Positions 59,123 to 64,000 of a stretch of 64,000 nt of DNA are shown here, piece after piece (position 1 is the first letter of the stretch; each line of letters begins with the position of its first letter). Position numbers and translations under genes: made by a program. Under the pieces are notes generated by a model. That model was not told where the DNA came from. It did no database searches and saw only the letters and a list, made by a program, of their open reading frames with translations. The DNA lies in the NCBI RefSeq assembly GCF_003473485.1, contig NC_053046.1:16068001-16132000 (forward strand), in the 5' to 3' direction. This DNA is from Medicago truncatula. Taxonomy: Eukaryota > Streptophyta > Magnoliopsida > Fabales > Fabaceae.

Positions 59123-60469
59123 CTCTCTTTGTGATCCTTCTCCTATTAGATTTGATGGATCAAAGTTGTTGGTTGCATCTCCAATTTCTTCTATTGAGAA
59201 AATGTTGTATGGTGGTAATCCATCCAAGTGTAGTTAGCCTCATTAGCTGAGGAACATTACTCCCTAATTTCACAAAGAAGAAAAAAAAATTAATAGTATA
59301 AACAAAGGACTAATAATATTTTTTGTAATCTAATATGAAATGAAAAATATGATCCAAATTGTGGCCTTACTTGCATAAATATTTGGTCTTGATTCTCTTG
59401 AAATATCAACAGATCTATGATCTATTTTACTATCTTCTCTTTCTGCTTTAGACTTTCTCAAAATGAACAGAAAGAGTAGAATCAAAAGCCCTACAATTAC
59501 AACAAAACCTCCAATAATACCAAATAATACTCCTAGTTGCATCATTGATTTTTTCGGCTTATCAAATCTCGTCTCAGCGGCTAACACTGTTGAATTCTTG
59601 CAATGTGAAGATGAATGTTGATCACTGATATTTCTTGCTGACAAACAATTACCAGAATAAACTATTGTTCGATTAACCGACAACGTCGAATCAATTAATG
59701 CATGATGGCAATTTTCCTTCTAGAGAATTGTTTGAGATATCAACAAATGTTAGAGAAGAACCACAAGATATATTCATAGAAAATGAACCATTAAATTGAT
59801 TTGAAGCCAGGTTTAGGTTCTGTATCAAAGGAAGAGAGATCAAAAATGAAGGAAATCCAGGTCCTAATTTGTTGTTAGCAAAATTAACCTCTTCAAGAGA
59901 GGTTAATCTTTTGAGATTAGGAACACTTCCATTGAAAAAATTATCAGCCAAAACAAGACTCTTGAGATTTTTCATTGAAGAAACTGATAATGGAATTTTT
60001 CCATACAAGAAATTTGATGAAATGTTGAAAACTTCAAGTGACTTAACCTACTAATCTTGGAAGGTAGTGGACCCCACAAACCAAGTAAAACCAATGACAA
60101 AACCTTCATGTTTGAAAGTTTTGTCAAAACAGTGAAAAAAGAATCAATAGAAAATCTTTCAGAAAGCGTTTTCCTTGACTTCCAAGAAACTGGCCTTGTT
60201 TTGTTTCCAATGATTGTTAATTCTGTTACATGATTCTTTGTGCAGACAATGTTGAAAGAAGGTGATGAAGAGATGTTACAGAAATTTGTGAGATTGTTTT
60301 GAAGAAGTTGTGGATATTCTTGAGGATATTCAAGAAGTGTTTGAAGTTGAAGAAGAATTCTAGTTTCACTATTTGTTAATTGTGCACTTGGAATTGGAGT
60401 AAGTAGCACAAGAATAATTGTAAAGATTGTAGGAAACAAAAAGTATAAAGAAACCAAGAAATTCTTCAT
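59123..60469 (-). pseudogene. LRR receptor-like kinase pseudogene, kinase domain lost
   Basis: The minus strand encodes the front half of an LRR receptor-like protein resembling the Arabidopsis At3g03770 group (recalled). A signal peptide MKNFLVSLYFLFPTIF starts at 60469. LRR segments follow (LSNMKVLSLVLLGLWGPLP; NLKSLVLADNFFNGSVPNLK; LIQNLNLASNQFNGSF), then a transmembrane helix GIIGGFVVIVGLLILLFLF and the juxtamembrane RKSKAERED. A second exon (59263-59123) encodes LPPYNIFSIEEIGDATNNF and NLIGEGSQRE, the start of the kinase region. Lesions are a base lost near 60035, a base gained near 59694 that creates a stop after PSCIN, and a 4-bp GGAT duplication near 59220. The rest of the kinase is absent. 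It is probably not functional. Confidence 0.82.
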
Positions 60470-61139
60470 ATTTTCTGAATGAGAGAGAGAAATTAAGAAT
60501 GGTGAGTGAGTCACAAAAAGGCCAAGGTACACTATATATTGCACAGTTGAAGAAAAATAAATGCATTCAAATTAATATGCATTTATAGAAACGAGAAATT
60601 TGATTTTTTGGGTCCATAAGCAACAGATTTATAAGGGCTGATCTATAACTGTATATTTGGACCGTTGTTAGGGAACAATTTATTTGAAGATAATACACAC
60701 TAAAGTTTGGTTGGACCTTGGACATGTGGACTTTTTAAGAAATGACTCTTGGCTAAGATTCAATTTCTTTCTGCTATAAGTAGTATAAACAACAGAAAAT
60801 TATCAATTTATTTAATTATATAATTAAAACTTCTCAATAAATAGTATTATATAATAACCAATACAAAATTGTAAAGAGTTGACTCATATTCCACAACGAT
60901 TATGGATTCATCTCTTATAAGTAAAAATTTATTAGTGGATTTAATCTATAAGCGCGTTACCTAAGCCTTGAGCCCCAACACCCAACTACGAACTTTCTTT
61001 TTGACCAACAACAAAATTCTATTAAATACTAAAAACAAATTTTTATTTTTAGTCAAGGAAAACTTTTTTTCGAAATATAGTCAAACAAAACTGAAAACAG
61101 CTTTTTATTTTTTAGTTTCTAAAGTATGAGTTTGACACA
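60470..61139. promoter_or_regulatory. Upstream region of the LRR pseudogene
   Basis: A TATA-like TATATAGTG on the minus strand at about 60531-60539 lies 60-70 bp upstream of the ATG. Beyond it is AT-rich sequence with no gene. Confidence 0.35.
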
Positions 61140-61140
61140 G

Positions 61141-61973
61141 GCTCTGTTTGGTAAAAAATAAGCTATGAGCTAGCTGATAGCTGAAAAGCTAGCTGATAGC
61201 TTATAGCTGAAAAGTTTGCTTATTAAAAATAATGTGTTTGGTAAAATTAGTTGTTGAAGTGGCTGATAAGTATAAAATGACATAAAAGGACTTTTTTATT
61301 TAATATATATATATATATATAGACACACACATTTTTTTGTAATGTATTTATTTTTTAATTTTTTTAATTATAGTTAAATATGTTTTTGGTCCCTATAAAT
61401 ATTCAAACTTTTGGTCTTAGTCTCCATAAAAAAATTCTTCGACCTTTAATCCTAAAAAAAATATTCACCGACAATTTTGATCTCTGTTTTATGAATCCCA
61501 AAAATAAGAGAAAGGTGGAAACAAAATGTGAGCTAGAATATATAAAATTTTACAACGTACAATAGACTAGTTATTTTTTCCTTTAAAAAAAATAGGCTAG
61601 TTATTTTTTGTGTGGTGTACGGCAGGTTAGTTATAGCAAAATATAAAGCATTTCCTTAAAAAAATGCATATATATAAAGTGCTCCTTAAAAAAAAAACAA
61701 CGTGGCATTTTTTTTAAGGGACAAAATGGGGCGGTTATAAAGATGAACATGGGTAGTTGTTTAATTAAAAAAATAATTAATTTAAATTAATAGGGTTAAA
61801 GTTGGAAGAAAATATAAAAAGCTACCAGCTATAAGCTATTTGAAATAGCTTTTCAAAAAACGCTATAAGCTCATGAAAAAAGCTTGTTACCAAACACGCC
61901 ACGTTTTCATCTAACGAGCTTATAAGCTAATCCAACAAGCTATAAGCTAGCTTTTTTGTGTTACCAAACAAAG
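61141..61973. mobile_element. TIR element rich in AAGCTATAAGCT phrases (about 0.83 kb)
   Basis: Left end GCTCTGTTTGGTAAAAAATA and right end GTGTTACCAAACAAAGC are inverted repeats. Next to both are short palindromes based on TTATAGCT and AGCTATAAGC. The interior contains the left part of another MITE (GTTAAATATGTTTTTGGTCC, 61372) and a TA/CA microsatellite at 61303-61329. No transposase. I saw no clear target duplication. Confidence 0.65.
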
Positions 61974-61993
61974 CAAAAGTATTTTTTAATGTA

Positions 61994-62480
61994 GGGTTAA
62001 ATATGTTTTTGGTCCTTATAAAAATATTAACTTTTCATTTTCGTCCCTCTAAAATTTACCTTCAACTTTAGTCCTTATAAAATTTTCAATCACTACTTTT
62101 AGTCCTTAACTTTTGTATTTTTTATGAAATTTTGCATAAATGTGTAGAATATTGTAAAAAAAAGGTTCCCCAAAAAAATTAGAATTTTTTATCAAAACAT
62201 AAATTAAATATGAATTTTAAACCGTCAAAAATATAAAAATTCATATTAAATTCATATTTTGTTAAAAAATTTTAATTTTTTTTTAAGAGATTCTTATAAT
62301 ATTATGAATTTTTCTGCAAAATTTTATTCAAAAATATGAATTCTACATATGAGTTTACTTTATAAGTGGGACCAAAAGTGAAAATGAGAAATATTTTAGG
62401 GACTAAAAGTTGAAGAAATTTTTTAGAATGACTAAAACGAAAAGTTGACATATCTAGAAGGATCAAAATCATATTTAACA
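61994..62480. mobile_element. Mutator-type MITE (487 bp)
   Basis: The left end GGGTTAAATATGTTTTTGGT and right end ...AAATCATATTTAACA form inverted repeats extending through TTTTAGTCC/GGGACTAAAA phrases. A perfect 10-bp duplication TTTTAATGTA flanks it at 61984-61993 and 62481-62490. Confidence 0.82.
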
Positions 62481-62490
62481 TTTTAATGTA

Positions 62491-62934
62491 AATTAAAAAA
62501 TAAGTTTGATTACATGAATTATTCCTTTTTTTAATTGTACTAGGAATAAACAATAAGTCAATAACAGATTTTGATAAAAATAAAAATAAAATTTAAACAA
62601 TACAAAAGTGTGTTATAGTTTTAAATTTTAGGGTATTTTTGTCTTTCTAAAACTAATCACACTTTTCCTCTTATATAAAAAAAAAACTCGTTAAATATTC
62701 ATATATATTCTGAGAAATGCTTATTATTACGAATTATGCACGCAAGAATAGCACGAAACGGATCTACACCCTTAATTAATGCCAACTGACGATCTGATTT
62801 CCACCAAATAGACTCTTTACATTTTCCTTGCTTTAAAAACACACTACTTCTTGCATTTCTTCGCTTTTTGTATTCGTACAAAATAGCAACGCCAAACACA
62901 CTACTCTCCCCAATTTACACTTTCTTCTTACAAT
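62491..62934. other. Spacer, no gene seen
   Basis: AT-rich sequence between the MITE and the repeat-rich right edge. Confidence 0.35.
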
Positions 62935-63033
62935 ACAACCAAACACACCCTAAAACCCCCAAAACCCCAAATTTCTTAGCACTTTGATACAACCAAACAC
63001 ACCCTAAAACCCCAAATTTCTTAGTACTTTGAA
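62935..63033. repeat. Direct repeat, about 54-bp spacing
   Basis: ACAACCAAACACACCCTAAA at 62934 recurs at 62988, each followed by ACCCC...AAATTTCTTAG(C/T)ACTTTGA. It sits immediately before the minisatellite. Confidence 0.8.
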
Positions 63034-63039
63034 AACGCA

Positions 63040-64000
63040 ATGGAGGAGAGGAATAGAAGATGTCACGGCGGCGGTAAGAGGGAATGAGACAGACATGGTA
63101 GGGAGAGAAATCATGACGGCGATGAGAGAAGACGTCGTCGTGGGGGTGGTGAGAGGGAATGGGATAGACATGGTAGGGAGAGAGGTCATGATGGCGATGA
63201 GAGAAGACGTGGCGGTGGTGAGAGGGAATGGAACAGACATGGTAGGGAGAGAAGTAATGACGGCGATAAGAGAAGACGCCATGGCGGCGGTGAGAGGGAA
63301 TGGGACAAACATGATAGGGAGAGAACTCATGACGGTCGTGGCGGTGGTGAGAGGGAATGGGACAGACATGGTAGAGAGAGAAGTCATGACGGCGATGAGA
63401 GAAGACGACGTCGTGGCGGCAGTGAGAGGAAATGGGGCAGACATGATAGGGAGAGAACTCATGACGGTCGTGAGAGGGAATGGGACAAACATGGTAGAGA
63501 GAGAAGTCATGACGGCGATGAGAGAAGACGTCATCTTGGCGGTGGTGAGAGGGAATGGGACAGACATGGTAGAGAGAGAAGTCACGACGGCGATGAGAGA
63601 AGACATCGTCGTTGCGGTGGTGAGAGGGAATGGGATAATCATGGTAAGGAGAGAAGTCATGACGGCGATAAGAGAAGACGTCGTGGCGGCGGTGAGAGGG
63701 AATGGGACAAACATGATAGGGAGAGAAGTCATGACGACGATGAGAGAAGACGACGTCGTGGCGGAGAAGTCATGACGGCGATGAGAGAAGACGTCGTCGT
63801 GGAGGTGGTGAGAGGGAATGGGAGTAGAGAGAGAAGTCATGACGGGGATGAGAGAAGACGTCGTGGCGGCTGTGAGAGGGAATGGGACAGACCTGGTAAG
63901 GAGAGAAGTCAGGACGATAATAAGAGAAGACGTCGTGGCGGCGGTGAGAGGGAATGGGACAGACATGATAGGGAGGAGAAGTCATGACGTCGATGAGAGA
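63040..64000 (+). repeat. Coding-like minisatellite, units of 48-75 bp, runs off the window
   Basis: About twelve units with the core GAGAGGGAATGGGACAGACA and GGAGAGAAGTCATGACGGCG. Unit spacings that I measured at GAGAGGGAA are 69, 72, 57, 75, 48, 75, 75 and 72, all multiples of three. They are followed by 116 and 64, which together are also a multiple of three, and then 72. One plus-strand frame reads as a highly charged repeat GEREWDRHGRERSHDGDERR with Gly-rich linkers, open from 63088 to a stop at 63985-63987. In that frame an ATG at 63040 starts MEERNRRCHGGGKRE and hits a TGA at 63085-63087 where later units have TGG (Trp). This could be the 5' part of a gene for an Arg/Glu/Asp-rich protein with a nonsense change, or just a minisatellite. 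Other frames are also long and open because the unit is a multiple of three. Confidence 0.75.

Noticed and set aside
62940-63010. CCCTAAAACCCC phrases resembling plant telomere repeat
   Set aside because: Only two irregular copies inside a direct repeat; no (CCCTAAA)n array.
63004-63966. 320-residue minus-strand frame with MSVPFPLTAATTSSL repeats
   Set aside because: It is the antisense reading of the minisatellite. Because the unit is a multiple of three, several frames stay open; hydrophobic repeats on this strand have no family support.
63040-64000. CRISPR-like array
   Set aside because: Repeats are plant minisatellite units without unique spacers, in a eukaryotic genome.

Overview
The window is nuclear DNA of a dicot plant. 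It is AT-rich, has GT-AG introns, a split cytosolic-type tRNA gene neighbourhood, TIR/MITE, SINE, LINE, hAT and Ty3/gypsy debris, and intron-bearing genes whose closest recognisable relatives are plant-specific. The repeat families (Mutator-type MITEs ending in TTAAATATG, SINEs with a GAGCTTAGCTCA box A) are ones I associate with papilionoid legumes such as Medicago or Trifolium; that attribution is inference from memory, not a search.

Layout. 1-6.5 kb is a repeat-rich spacer (two Mutator-like MITEs, a TIR element, a chimeric LINE insertion with a perfect 17-bp target-site duplication, a 3-copy tandem repeat). 6.87-8.67 kb is an intronless GT92 glycosyltransferase gene (+). 9.8-10.8 kb is a PIF/Harbinger-like element; 11.34 kb is a tRNA-Lys(CTT). 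11.6-18.05 kb (-) is a seven-exon gene for CCB4, a thylakoid factor for covalent haem attachment to cytochrome b6; its fifth intron is swollen by a degenerate Ty3/gypsy element. 18.6-19.1 kb is a hAT transposase relic. 21.2-24.9 kb (-) is a five-exon MULE-transposase-derived SWIM zinc-finger gene carrying two apparent 1-nt deletions and a GC-AG intron. 25-33 kb is spacer with a MITE, a hAT-type element (8-bp TSD), a tandem duplication and a tandemly duplicated SINE. 33.28-34.96 kb (+) is a three-exon R1-type SHAQKYF MYB repressor. 35-41.4 kb is spacer with a TIR element and a LINE ORF1 (DUF4283) relic. 41.5-45.6 kb (+) is a four-exon gene for a small single-pass membrane protein of unknown function. 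45.6-52.7 kb is spacer. 52.76-54.70 kb (+) is a two-exon CLE peptide gene with the CLE25/26-type motif. 55-59 kb holds repeats, a LINE zinc-knuckle fragment and an unrecognised exon-like remnant. 59.1-60.5 kb (-) is a truncated, frame-disrupted LRR receptor-like kinase pseudogene. 61-62.5 kb has two more TIR elements. 63.04 kb to the end is a coding-like minisatellite of about 24-residue Arg/Glu/Asp-rich repeats that runs off the window.

The genes do not form a pathway; they are ordinary independent plant loci (Golgi glycosylation, cytochrome b6f assembly, two transcription-related proteins, a secreted peptide, membrane proteins). I see no unmistakable new system. The most unusual structures are the phase-preserving minisatellite at the right edge, the composite SINE family with two face-to-face tRNA-like halves, the chimeric LINE insertion, and the indel-bearing SWIM gene.
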